This document shows positions 34,701 through 45,645 of a stretch of DNA of 64,000 nucleotides, piece by piece. Position 1 is the first letter of the stretch. Each line of letters starts with the position of its first letter. Position numbers and translations under genes: made by a program. The stretch is taken from contig JACSVZ010000022.1 of NCBI GenBank assembly GCA_014706295.1, forward strand, positions 10,744,830-10,808,829, read 5' to 3'. The notes under the pieces were generated by a model, which did not search any database, was not told the DNA's origin, and saw only the letters and a list, made by a program, of their open reading frames with translations. The stretch comes from Lycocorax pyrrhopterus obiensis (taxonomy: Eukaryota; Chordata; Aves; Passeriformes; Paradisaeidae).

Positions 34701-36810
34701 GCAGATGTAGTGCTGAGCTGTGGCAGAGGCAGAAGGTTGGGCAGGAACAGCCAGTTGGTACAGATCAGAGAATCTCAGAATCCCGGCTTGGAAGGGACTC
34801 CGAGGATCAACTGATTCAACCTTTCTTGGCAAAAGAACAGGGGAAAGGTGCAGGGCAGAGCAAAAGGCTCTGTTCCAAGGGTGCTTTGTAACACGCTTCC
34901 TCCCCAAGTTTGGGGGTGAGAAAGGGACTGAAAAAACATCTCAAGGGCCCCCAAACCCATCCCAAGGGCCTGATGCCAGTTGAGGTGAGTCTGGAAGCTG
35001 TTTGGAACCACCTGCTGTACTATGAGGATCCAGACATGGGAAACAAATTCCATGTGACTGATCTAGGTGGCAGTGAACCTGCACCCTTAACTTCCAAAAA
35101 TATAGTCAGTCATTAAGCCATAGAACAGCCCAGGCTGGGATGGACTTTGATAATTCATCTGGTCCAACCTTTCATGGGAAAATGAGCCTGGATGAGATTA
35201 TCCGGTGTCATGTCCTGAAAATCTCCAGTGATGGGGACCTCACCACATCCAGGGGAGGTTGTTCTGGTGTGAAAAAATGTCATTTTTCCATCAGGCTGAA
35301 GCTTGGTAGAAAAGCTTCAAAAAAACTCCCCCATAGGGTGGTCAGGCACTGGAACAGGCTCCCCAGGGAAGTGGTCATGGCACCAAGCCTGACAGAGTTG
35401 GCCAAAGCTCTCAGGCATGTTGTAGGGTTTTTGAGTGGTCTGTGCAGGGCCAGAACTCGGACTCAATGAAGCTTGTGGGTCCCTTCCAGATCAGGACGTC
35501 CCATGACTCTAAAAGATTCTCCTCTGTGGTGAGGGAATGTGGAGGCTTCCCCCCCAGCAGCTCTCGCCTTTTCATCTTCTCCTGGCACCACCAGCCCGGA
35601 TACTTCTCCTTACAAAGCCTGGCTCACACCATGAGTTCCCTGCCAGGAGCGTGACCCCAACGCAGAGAATGGAAAGCTCCGTCACTGGTGGGGTGTGGTC
35701 CCGGGGGTGGGGGACGGTCAGGCCAGAGCAGTGTCAGCAGCACGTGCGTCAGGCACCGGCCCCGGCAGCCAGACCAGCCCTTTGTAGATATTTATAGCGA
35801 GAGGAGCCCCAGCAGTGAGAGCTGAAGGGTTTTTTTAACTCCAGTTCATCATGATTCCTCTCAGGAGGCACATGGGGACCTGCTCATCATCAACCCGAGC
35901 CTGCCAGAGAGGCAGAGCCTGAGCAGTGGAGTGCAACCCACCCCACTATAACCAATGAAACCATTCCCAGTTTGCAATGGCATGAAACGGGGCTAATCTC
36001 TCCCTGATTGAGTAATCCTTTGGCCTTGGCCTCTCTAAAATTCTTTCTGTTTTCATTCCTTCTGCTGGATGCACTCCAGCAGCTTCCACCAGCTGGGGCT
36101 GGATCTGTCCCATCCCAGTGTCCTGACTGGGGCTGTGCTGAGGGCCGGTCCTGTTACAAGATTTACAAATCTGCGTGGGACAACAGAAACTTTCAGGAAA
36201 AATAATGTGTAAATACTTATTGCAACTACTTCATATTTGTCTGGGCTTTTCCTCTATTCCCTGATGGGGAGGAGCATGGAATAGGTATATTGAGTTTCTT
36301 CAGAACTTTTACAGGTTGTTTTCCAACTGCCCCGCATAGGGTACGTCACTGATGGGAAGTTCAGCCTTCCACTAGACCAGGTTGTTCCAAGGCCCATCCA
36401 ACCTGGCCTTGAACACTTGCAGGCCCAGGGCATTCACCACCTTCCTGGGCAGGTGTCCCACAGGGAGCCTTGGCAGGGCTGTGCCCTGCTCTCCTGTGTC
36501 CCTTTAACCTCCGGGCTGTTTTCCCCCCACAGCTGCAGAAGACGACGACTGCGAACAAGCCATGATAGACTTTGTGGTGTATCAGAACATCCCCATCAAG
36601 AAGCTGAAGCGTCTGCAGCAGCTCCTGGAGCGCTCGCCAAAGAAGCAGACACCATGGACCAGGGCAGCCATTCAGGAGAAATTCCGGGCTTTCCTTACTC
36701 ACAAGAAGGAGGAGCACTCTGAGGTCACCAAGGAGCTGCTGGTCGCGCTGCGCCTGGTCAAGCTCCACTCCATCGAGGAGAAGGTCCGCAAGCGCTTCCG
36801 GCTGCCCTGA
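31414..36810 (+). CDS. TNFRSF6B: TNFRSF6B / decoy receptor 3 (DcR3), secreted TNF receptor family member
   Basis: The product is a soluble decoy receptor. In mammals it binds FasL, LIGHT and TL1A and blocks their signalling. Coding exons 31414-31789, 33942-34136 and 36533-36810 join in phase 1 to give 282 residues from ATG 31414 (human about 300). Residues 1-16 are a leucine-rich signal peptide ending near ACDA. Four cysteine-rich domains follow, with landmarks CQQCPPGTF, HYTQYWNYLEKCRYCNV, NATHNRAC and CPPGFFSSNSS. The C-terminal exon is basic (IKKLKRLQQLLER; EEKVRKRFRLP), like the heparin-binding tail of DcR3, and has no membrane segment or death-domain-like length. N-glycosylation sequons include NAT, NSS and NTT. 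TNFRSF11B (OPG) is the nearest alternative, but it is longer and its exon pattern and synteny differ. The true start may be 30894. Confidence 0.95.
33238..33285 (-). mobile_element. CR1 LINE 3' end, short
   Basis: agaatcatagaatggtttgg then gttgggaaggacctgaaaga; the extreme CR1 tail inside TNFRSF6B intron 1. Confidence 0.75.
33942..34136 (+). CDS. TNFRSF6B: TNFRSF6B exon: CRD3 end and CRD4
   Basis: After catgcacag the exon encodes TPFEDTQCHDCPPGFFSSNS and KYHDTLCTSCRLERGN, finishing the cysteine-rich region. Phase 1 in and out, donor gtgagc. Confidence 0.94.
34549..34614. repeat. Exact 33-bp tandem duplication
   Basis: Two identical copies (34549-34581, 34582-34614) sit side by side in the last TNFRSF6B intron, giving locally perfect self-similarity. 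No function is evident. Confidence 0.9.
34766..34845 (-). mobile_element. CR1 LINE 3' fragment
   Basis: gagaatctcagaatcccggc and caacctttcttggcaaaaga; same subfamily as the copy at 45537. Confidence 0.7.
35116..35265 (-). mobile_element. CR1 LINE 3' fragment
   Basis: Reverse CR1 (agccatagaacagcccaggc, cagtgatggggacctcacca) abutting a forward copy. Confidence 0.75.
35270..35515 (+). mobile_element. CR1 LINE 3' fragment
   Basis: Forward CR1 (ggtggtcaggcactggaaca, ggctccccagggaagtggtc, gtgggtcccttccagatcag) directly after the reverse copy at 35116. Confidence 0.85.
36366..36470 (-). mobile_element. CR1 LINE internal fragment
   Basis: ttccactagaccaggttgtt and atccaacctggccttgaaca; a reverse CR1 piece lacking its terminus, about 60 bases before the last TNFRSF6B exon. 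Confidence 0.75.
36533..36810 (+). CDS. TNFRSF6B: TNFRSF6B last coding exon: basic C-terminal tail
   Basis: After ttccccccacag the exon encodes CEQAMIDFVVYQNIPIKKLK and ends EEKVRKRFRLP plus TGA at 36808-36810. The helical, Lys/Arg-rich tail matches the DcR3 C terminus. I saw no clear AATAAA in the next several hundred bases; ATTAAA occurs at 37526. Confidence 0.94.
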
Positions 36811-36963
36811 GAGCGCAAACTGGACTTTTTGGGTGCTCTTTGTTTTGGTTTTTATCTTCTGAGGCTTCATTAATTTATTCATCTTTCCAAACGTAACTTG
36901 AAAAGCAGCATGAGAGATGAGCGATGGAGTGGTACCATGCCATGGCATCCGTGTCACTGCGGG

Positions 36964-37052
36964 TGGGATGGGATGGGACGGGATGGGATGGGATGGGATG
37001 GGACGGGATGGGACGGGACGGGACGGGACGGGACGGGATGGGATGGGATGGG
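36964..37052 (+). repeat. GGGAT/GGGAC pentamer array
   Basis: About 18 head-to-tail 5-bp units of GGGAT or GGGAC, roughly 150 bases after the TNFRSF6B stop and so probably in its 3' UTR. Runs of three G separated by two bases on the plus strand fit the G-quadruplex pattern. Confidence 0.95.
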
Positions 37053-37426
37053 GTAGAATGTGTGAGCAGCAGCATCCCTGTGCCAGCAGCCAGGGCAGCT
37101 CCTGGGAGTTCACTGATTTTCCAGCCCTCAGGAAGAGTCAGTCAGAAGAAAAACCTTCATCCAGGGTCATTATTTCTGGGGAAGAACCCGGTTGCATTTA
37201 TAGAAAACTGTTTGGCTTTGTTTTAAACTGTGTTTTGGGTTTGTTGGGGGTTTTAATCATTTTACAGTATTTCCCACAGAGGATTTGCTTGTGTTTTGTT
37301 GTCATGCTTTTGTTTGAGAAGGAAGTTTGCTGCTGAGGCACAGGGAAGGGAAGGATGCCCCAAACACAGTGGTACACCTGGCTTGAAATTTATTTCTTAA
37401 CTACCTGTTTGTCGCTGTTTTCCCCA

Positions 37427-37900
37427 TGCACGAGTAGAGAAATGACACAAAGTCCAGGCTCAGGGATAAATGGAAGCGCTTTTATGAACTCTCAGAAGGC
37501 TTTTATATGTTAGTTGGCAAAGTGTATTAAATGGCATAAGGTAATTGGTTTTTTGCCATCCACCTCTTAAGGGGATTGGTCAAGTTCTAAGACACCCATC
37601 TCTGAATGCTTTTCTAGTTAGAACCATAACAATTCTGCAAAACAACCTGCAGCTGCAAGAAGTTTACAAAACTGTAACATTGTTTTGAGTTACTTGCATG
37701 GGAAAGACAGAGCTCTCACAAAAATGCTGCAGAGAGCTGAAGAAATTCTCTGCTGGAGCTTTTTCAGCATCCATACCTGTTTTTATACCACATGTGAAAG
37801 ATGTTTTCTAAAGAAAGAAACTAAAGAAGTTATTTTATCATACAACTCTCTGTCACCAGAGTCCTTTCCTAGTCTCGCTTTGAGGGTGGTGTTGGGAGTC
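37427..37900 (-). mobile_element. Possible solo LTR of an endogenous retrovirus
   Basis: Read on the minus strand, the segment has CCAAT (37575-37579 and 37544-37548) and then TATAAAAG (37507-37500). An R/U5-like stretch follows, closing in GTGCA at 37427. This resembles avian retroviral LTR organisation. The outer (U3) end is uncertain and no target-site duplication was found. No gag, pol or env sequence is visible nearby. Confidence 0.35.
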
Positions 37901-37966
37901 CCAGATCGTCATATCTGACCCTGCTTACCCTCGCCTGTTTTTCCCATGTGCTTTTCCACATGTTAG

Positions 37967-38048
37967 CATCCCTGCCCATGGCAAGGCATTGGAACAAGAT
38001 GATCTTTAAGACCCCTTCCAACCCAAACCATTCTGTGATTCTGTGATC
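37967..38048 (+). mobile_element. CR1 LINE 3' fragment
   Basis: atccctgcccatggcaaggc then ccccttccaacccaaaccat and tctgtgattctgtgatc; a forward CR1 tail. Confidence 0.8.
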
Positions 38049-41000
38049 ACACACCCCCAGCCACCCCCCTGCCCCCTGAGCCACGTGAGGCTGTGTGCCA
38101 GCAGGATGCAGACTGTCTTTGCTGGGATTTATGGCAAGGGTGAAGCTCATGTCTCTTGGGTCAACCCAGCCGTGTCCCCCTGAGCCCCAGATCTGTCCTC
38201 AAACCTGACTGCATGCTCAGCGAGCCAAGAGCTGGGCTTGGAGCAGTTATGCTGACTGCAGGAGGTTTTTTTAAGCCGATGTTGCTTAGGGAAGTCAACA
38301 AGAGTGACCCCTGCAGGCATTTTCCAGCTTGTAGCAATGATGACGCAGAACTACATTTTATTTCGTGAGTAAGTTTGACTTTTTATAGCTCTTTCTTAGC
38401 TGAGCAGTTGCCAGGAATAGTTTGTGGTTCAAAAGAGGAATATTTTCCCCCAGCTCGGAGCTGTTTAAAGCTCTCTGAAGCGAGCGCTATGTGGAAGTGC
38501 CCCCGCACTGGGATCCCAGACTTGCGACATCTCGCCCCAGTTTTGGGCTTTGAGGATGAAGCAGCTCAGGGACACTGGCATTGTCCTGAGTCAGTTCAGC
38601 AAATGGCTGAAAAGCAGCTGAGGGGAGCACTCACCCCTCTGTGTTGAGCCTGGGATGATCCTGGGAATCCCCTCAATCCTGGCAATCTCCTTGAACCTTT
38701 GTCAAGCCTGGCCTTGAAATCCTGCCAAGGAGCTTGACAGGCAACTAGAACTCACTCCCCATGCTCAGTTTTTACCATGTCTAATCTCTGCCCTTCCAAG
38801 CTGCTTTACCCCAGTGGGATGCAGCTCAGTCCCTGAGCGTCACTTACTTTGAGTCCCTTGGCAGGAGCCAAGTGCTGCTGGTGAGGTCCGAGAGCAGCTG
38901 GGGCAGGAGATGAGGAGGGTTTCCATCGGAGCACTGTGAGAACTGAAGCACAGCTGCAGCACTTTGCTCCAAGGCAGAGTGCAAGGCAGGACACCCAGTG
39001 CTGATGGGTTGAAGGCTGGAGCAGCCGGAGCCTCCAGCGTTGGCTGCAGCTCCTTGAGGGATTCCCATCCTGCTGCATTGCAGTTATCCTGACTCAGCAC
39101 AGAGGATGCAGTGTCCTTGGTCTGAAGAGGAACAGGAATAGAGAGCTGTTAGCATAGGAACTGCCTCCCACACCATCCTGCTTCTTCAAATATGTATTTA
39201 CCATGGGAGTTGAGAGGGAAGGAAAACAGGAATATTACTGGCAAGAAGCTGGATGCTGGTTTAGTTGTTTAGTTGGGTGACTTTTCCAGAGAAAAAGGTG
39301 CCTTTTCTGTGTATTTTTTTTGTGATAGAAGACTTCAGTGCTGAGGTGGAAGTCCCTGTGGGGCCTGGTGGCTGAGCTCATGTTGTCATGTTGTCCTTGG
39401 AGCTTGCTGCCCTTCTCACCAGCAAGGAAAAACCTGGGGTATGTGCTGGAGGCTTCCAGCAGTTATGCAGCGAGTGCCAAGGAGTCAGTTCTGGTCTCTG
39501 GGCTCCTGGGTGAGCTGTGGCTGCTCTGGTGGTGTCTTGTGGCCGGGGGCTCAGTGACAATCTGGGCCCAACTGGGCGCTGGCAGAGGTGGAAGCAGAGC
39601 AGTTGTGGTCCAGCCATGCCCAGCCCTGTGCCCGCTGAGCAATGCCAGAGCCCGGTGGCTGATAAACACAGCCTGGGCAGTGATCCCGCTTCTCCCAGCA
39701 CCAGCCTCCTCCTGGGCTGCCCTGGCCTGGAGAACAGCCCAGGAAACAATTTTTCTGCTCAATGCTGGAGCAGAGGAGGGAAGTTTGGGGTCCTTTTTAT
39801 TATCTGGGGGGTTTTACTTAATATCCAGAGTGCTCCATCCCACCTGGACACCAGTCAGCGTAGAGTCTTTGTCCCTTCAGACAGAGTGGATTTGACAGGC
39901 TCTGACACGCTTGCTCTCACCCAGAGGTTTGCCAGAGTTTATGTCCCACCCCTGTTACTCCGAGGGTCACTACCCACGCGCAGGTGTGGAAGGGCGAGGA
40001 GAGCTGCCAGCTCCTCCCCATCGTGACGGGAAGTGATGCCTCGCTGAGTCCTGTGGCCCTCCCAGCACTGAGTGCGGGTCCAGCATGTCTGACCCCCACC
40101 ATGTCTGGCACTCTTGTGCCTTGGCAGGTTGCAGTGGGGACCACAGAGCTCAGCTCGGTGAAGGAGAGGGTGATTAAATAACGGGATGGCCCAGACCGCG
40201 TCAGAGAGCTCTGCACTCGCTGCCAGGCTTCCCCTGCCAGCAGCCACTGCAGCACTGAGGGGCTGGCAGGGGATGATGCCCTGTGCCACCAGCAGCTCCC
40301 CAGCTCGGTGCCACCAGTGACTTGCTCTGCCAGGGTGTCTCCAGAGCACTCACGTGTTGTTATTGTGCTCTGCTCAGGGGGTTTGGAGCCTCTCCTCAGG
40401 TCCCCCCCGCCCCGACCCAGGTCCCCTGATTGCCAAGTTAGCTGGAATTTCTGCACAGGGAATTTTCTCCTCACGTGGGCTCGCAGGCGGGGTGACTGAG
40501 GAGGATCTTTCTGGTAAATATTAACCTTTATAAGGGTGGCCGAACAGCCCGGCACGTGAGTCCTGCTGGGCTTCCAGGAAATGTGCTTTGCTGGAAAAGC
40601 TGGGATAAGCACCACGTGGTGCCAGCCCCAGCATTCCCCACCTCTGCTTCCGCCGTCTGGCACCCAGACCACAGCGAGCATTCCCAAACCACCTGTGGCT
40701 TGATCATGAGATATTTCACCTTTTCAGTTAATCGAAGTTAAGAGGATAAAAACCCCTTTTGTTTCCCACTGTAGTTTCCAAAGCCCAGAGAGAGAAGAGG
40801 AAGAGTTGGCAGCGTGAGCTTTTTCCTGATGGTTTAAAAGACTCTTTCCTCGCAAGCTGTGGCAGAGGAGACCACATGCTAACATCTAAAAGTAGATGCA
40901 GCGCTGTCCCAGGATGACTCAGATATTTAGTACACAGAAGATAATTTTCCAAATGCTACAAGCACTACATAAAAAGCCAAGCCCACGCTGTTCTCCACGT

Positions 41001-42659
41001 CAGGCTTCTCCCTGCTGTTAAATGCTTAAACCCAGATAAAATCCCACAAAACCACCAGGTGGTTTAAAGTGCTGAGGTGGGTTAGGTCGGTGCCATGGGT
41101 TCCTTGACCACCTGTTACCACAGCCAGGTGTGGTAATGACTCAGGCTGGTGGTGATGCCTCAAACCCCGGAGCGTTGGTGGCAGGAGCTGACGTGCTCCC
41201 AACCTGCTCACTGCAGGAGCAGTTCGGACATGTCCCTCTTCATCCAAGGAGAGCACCGTGGGTGCTGGCCCAGCTGCAAAGCTTGGAATGGGGTCAGAGA
41301 ATGACTAACGTGAGTGGAAAGAGTCAGAGGGAGTTTTTCTAGTGAGGTCACACATAGCTGGCTCACACCTTGACCTCCAAGTGGGGAGAGCCAGGATTGA
41401 TAGAGGAAACCAAGGGGGGAATTTTTGAGGTGTGCAGAGAGATGAAGAGGGGATGAAACCAGTGCAAATGCATAATCCAGCTTGTCGAAACAGCCTGCAG
41501 CCCTCTTGGCCCTGGGGCTGCCACCTTGTCATACGTAAGACAGGTAAATTCACTCTCCTGCCTGCAGATTTTCCCACCCTCCCGTGTTGTTCAGCAGCTG
41601 ACAGTGGGCTGAGCCCTCCACACATTGTGGGAGAGGACTCAGGGAGTGCTAACACACACCAAACTTGTTTGCACTCACCCATCACTATTCCAGGGGCACC
41701 AATTTTATCTTATTTTGAAGCACGCTTCTATTTTCCCTCTGATGGTAGCATTTTCCCTTCTGGCTGTAATCCTGTGTGGTGTGTCCAGGCTGTGCCTGCT
41801 GAGACTCATCCCTCACTGCAGTGACCCAGCAACAGGACCAAACTTCCTGGTGTCAGGGCTGGAGTGGGACAGTGCCAGCTGTGTTGGAGAAGCAGAGGTG
41901 AGCCTGAGGAAGTCAATCCTGTCCTAGAGCAGGAGCAGAGAGAGCTGAGATGTGCAGCCCAGGGCAGCCCACCCTGTGGGGCAGAGAATGTGGATGTCAG
42001 GAGGTCCTCTTTTCCCACAGGGTCTCACCTCATCCCCTGCCCTCATTTCCATCCCTCCTCAATTTATATTTTCTGTTCTTTTCTGTGTTCAAGGAGCTTT
42101 CTACGAGTGGGAAGTCTCCAAAAGTGAGCAAGGGGAGGCACAGCAGCTGACCTGCCCCAGATGGGGCCGGGGGACACAGGGGAACTGAGTGGTGAGGACC
42201 AGGGAGCTCCATGATGAGTTGGTGTCACTTTGGCCAGGTGAGGAGATGGATCAGGTGCTCTTGGGTTGAGTGGGGCTCATACCACTGCTCTGCATCCAGA
42301 GCTGGGTGAAACTCTGCCTCCTGAGCAGTTCTCATGTATTTTTTAAAGAAATGAGAGTTTTTGCCTCATGTTGACCAAAACCAGAATCTGACTGATAAAT
42401 CCTTTCAATGAAACTATGAAAACCTCCATGAAAAACATTGATGAAAAGGAAACAGTTTGGTTTGTCAATATATTCCTATTAAAGAAGCTCAAACATATTT
42501 TGGCACCCTGATGACCCTACAAGTGCTGCTGAAGGGTCCCCAGTTCAAAGCCATGTCTGGCCTCGGGGCACAGCAGGGGCTGGGGGGGGTCACTCCCCAC
42601 CCTCACCTCACTGTCCAGCTGCCTGTGTTGGTGCTCAAAGGGCCTTTCTGTCCCCCTTG

Positions 42660-42735
42660 TAAAATGGCAGAGTTGGAACTAGATGGTCTTTAAGGTCCCT
42701 TCCAGCTCAAACTGTTCTGTGATTCTATGAAACAG
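42660..42735 (+). mobile_element. CR1 LINE 3' fragment
   Basis: gttggaactagatggtcttt then aaggtcccttccagctcaaa and gttctgtgattctatga. Confidence 0.8.
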
Positions 42736-43189
42736 GATGATCTTTCCAGGTTCCACATTCCAAACGTGTTAGGATGTCTTTGGAGTATTCATTTACCAAA
42801 AAAAGCAAATTATTGTTGCCTGCTGCTGAGTAAGTTGAGAATAGATGATGATACCTTTTATCACCATCTCCTGGAGTAAATGCAATTATTCAAGAATATT
42901 TAGTGCTCAACAGACTTGTTCAGACAATACTATAGCACTGAGTCAACCATTTAAAAGGCAGCTAAAGAAATACTAGCATGAAATTGTCTTTTTTAACAAA
43001 AACTTGGATTTGGTTTCTTGTGGTAGTTACAGAGCACAATGCTGTAGTTCTCACTTTTTCCTAGTGTTCGCTTCCAAGCAAGTGTTGGGAGACCACTTGT
43101 CCTTCACAGGACAGATTGGTTTTGCCCTGAGAGGTTTAAAGGGTCACTTACAGGGGCAGCACTGACTTTGCTCTCTTGTGACCAGTGAT

Positions 43190-43455
43190 GGGATCTGAGG
43201 GAACGGCTGGAGCTGTCAGGAGAGGTTTATGTTGGATGTTAGGAAAAGATCCTTTTCCCAGAGGGTGGTTGGGCATTAGAACAGGATCCCCAGGGCAGTG
43301 GTCACAGCCCCAAACCTGAACCAGAGCTCAAAGAGCATTTGGACAGTGCTCTCAGGCACATGGTTTTGGTGTGGTCTGTGTGGGCCCAGGAGTTGGGACT
43401 TGATGATCCTTGCAGGTGCCTTCCAGCTCAGGATGTTCTATGATTCTGTTTGGTC
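43190..43455 (+). mobile_element. CR1 LINE 3' fragment
   Basis: Forward CR1 of about 265 bases: tatgttggatgttaggaaaa, gagggtggttgggcattaga, gtcacagccccaaacctgaa, gatgttctatgattctgttt. Confidence 0.88.
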
Positions 43456-45002
43456 CGACATTGTTTGGCTCCCCTGACCTTGCTCCCAAGGTACTTGAGC
43501 TCTGATGATCAGGTCTGGGCACTGTCTCCTCTCAGCGTGAATAAAATTAGAATATATTAGTAAACCTTCTGGTGCCCTTTAACTTAAAAGAATTTTCTAG
43601 GTAACAAAGCCATGGCCACAACTACAATATCTATACACAAGACTCTCCCTGTTTAGAACCACGAACCCTTGATGTCTTACTGTCTGAGTCAACAGGAGTC
43701 TTCCCTCAGCAACTCTTTCTTTGCCCTTGAAAAACAATTACAGTTACACAATGTTTAGGGAAGAGGGCAGAAAACCTGCTGTGTCTAAGTGACTAAGCAG
43801 TACTGGGGATCCCAGACCTCACAGTGCCACGTGGATGTGGGGAGAATCGAGGTCCCTGTTGTGGTGTCCTTTGTCACTGCTCACCCAAGCATCACCCTGG
43901 GCCATCCAGTGCACCAGGATCCTGTGCTTGGTCTGCACATGGAGGAGCTCCAGCAGTGCAGTGATTTAGCTGTAACATGGGAGTGGAGCCAGGAGACATC
44001 ATTTTCCTATGGAAACACAAGGAATGACGACTTCCCAGCTATGGCTGTGAGGACATGAGCTCAGCGAGGATGGGTGTTGGGTGGTCACTGGTGCTGAGCC
44101 TCAGGCATGTGGATTTCAGGGTGTTTTTGAGTGGGAAGTGTAAGGCATCAGATAAAGAGTTCAGACTGGCTTCAGGGACTTGATCCAATGTGCTTGCTCA
44201 GCCTCAGTCAGATCACAGAGATTCCCTGCTGCTGGTTTCTATTCCTGTGTGTCTCTACTTCCTCCTGTGATACTGCAGCTTGGCAGGTAGTTTATTGGAC
44301 TTCTTTTGGTCTTCCCAGAAGCTAAGATTAGAGCTCTTTAGCCGGGAAACTTGGGAGATAAGAATAGGAGTGTACATTCCCCACTCCATGACTCTGAACG
44401 TGAAAGGACAAATCAACTCTGAGAATATGAACCCCAAGTTCTTCTTTCACCCAGTTTCATGTGTTGTGTGCTGTCATGTCACAGAGGAACAACCTCGCCT
44501 GTGATTCAGCACCTCTTGTCTGCAGAGATCCCCTGCCCTTTGATACACCACATATACTCACAGGGGAGTTACTAGTCTTTCACAGCTTGTGGTGTGGGCT
44601 GTCCCATGATCCTGCCTCTTCTCGTGGCGTGGAAATGAGCTGTCAAAATTTCCACCACGCTGAGAATGTGGGTAGAGCTTAATCCCTGGGAGAGCTAAAT
44701 CCCTGGGAGAGCTTAATCCTTGCTGTGTGGGATTGGTTGGTTTTGGTTCACTTGTCCTTTCCCAGGAGGCCACAGCTGCTTCTGCCCCCATTGCTGTGCC
44801 TGCAGAGCAAAGCACAGTGGTCAGTACTGGGGGTTTCATGTGTAAGTGCCAATATGTCAGTTAAAAATAAGCTGTGTTTGTGTCAGAGGAGCAAAATCTT
44901 TCAACAGGGCAGGATATGCCTCAGTATCCCCCAGGTCCTCTTGTTCCTCTGGCAGAAGAGCCCATCTGAAAGCCTTTGGTCACAAAAACCAGCAAAAGCT
45001 CA

Positions 45003-45068
45003 GCATGGAGCTGAACTCGATGATCCTTGTTGGTCCCTCCCAACTGAGGATATTTAATGATGCTCTGA
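45003..45068 (+). mobile_element. CR1 LINE 3' end, short
   Basis: ggagctgaactcgatgatcc then ttgttggtccctcccaactg; a forward CR1 tail with a degraded terminus. Confidence 0.65.
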
Positions 45069-45536
45069 AATACTGAGTTGCCCATACACTCCTTTGCCTG
45101 TTACTGTTACAGGCAGTGAGGAGGTGCTGTGCGTAACACCAGCTTCTGGGAACAGCAAATTCCTTATTCCTCCTTATGACTGCCTTATAGAATGTTTTTC
45201 TTCTTTGTGGGAGTCTGACTCAAAAAATGAAAAATTCTCATGAAAATCTCCAGTGAAATGGTATCAGGTTCTTTGACTTCTGAGAACTGGCAGAGGAATT
45301 CCTGGCTGTGAACTGAACTGTGACGCAACAGGAACAACTCCAGAGGTTCCTGTTTCAGGAAAGCACTTAAGGATACACTTAATTTTACAGTGAATTTAGT
45401 TTGCCCTCAGAGAAGTGCTTCAGGTATATGCTGAATACAGATGGCTTAAGGCTACATGGGGTCAGAGGCTTGGATTAGTTCCTCCAAATGTTTAGCATGA
45501 AATGCATTCAGCTGAAGGATATACATTCAAATGATG

Positions 45537-45645
45537 GAGAATCATAGCACCCCGGAATTCCAGGTTGGGAGGGACCTTAAAGATCATCTAGTCCAGCCTT
45601 TCTTGGCAAAAGCACAGCCTAGACAAGATGGCCCAAGCACAAAAA
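45537..45645 (-). mobile_element. CR1 LINE 3' fragment
   Basis: gagaatcatagcaccccgga, gggaccttaaagatcatcta and cctttcttggcaaaagcaca; a reverse copy. Confidence 0.8.

Noticed and set aside
34317..34907. 196-codon minus-strand frame with a duplicated segment
   Set aside because: The internal repeat is only the 33-bp tandem duplication; no other support.
36361..37113. 250-codon minus-strand frame with Pro-Ser-His repeats
   Set aside because: The repeats are the translation of the GGGAT/GGGAC array and the rest is antisense to the last TNFRSF6B exon.
39338..39895. 185-codon plus-strand open frame
   Set aside because: No family similarity, mixed composition, no promoter or splice partners; overlaps other open frames in the same GC-rich patch.
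39917..40687. 256-codon minus-strand open frame
   Set aside because: It lies in GC-rich sequence with few stop codons by chance, has no recognisable domain and no supporting exon context.
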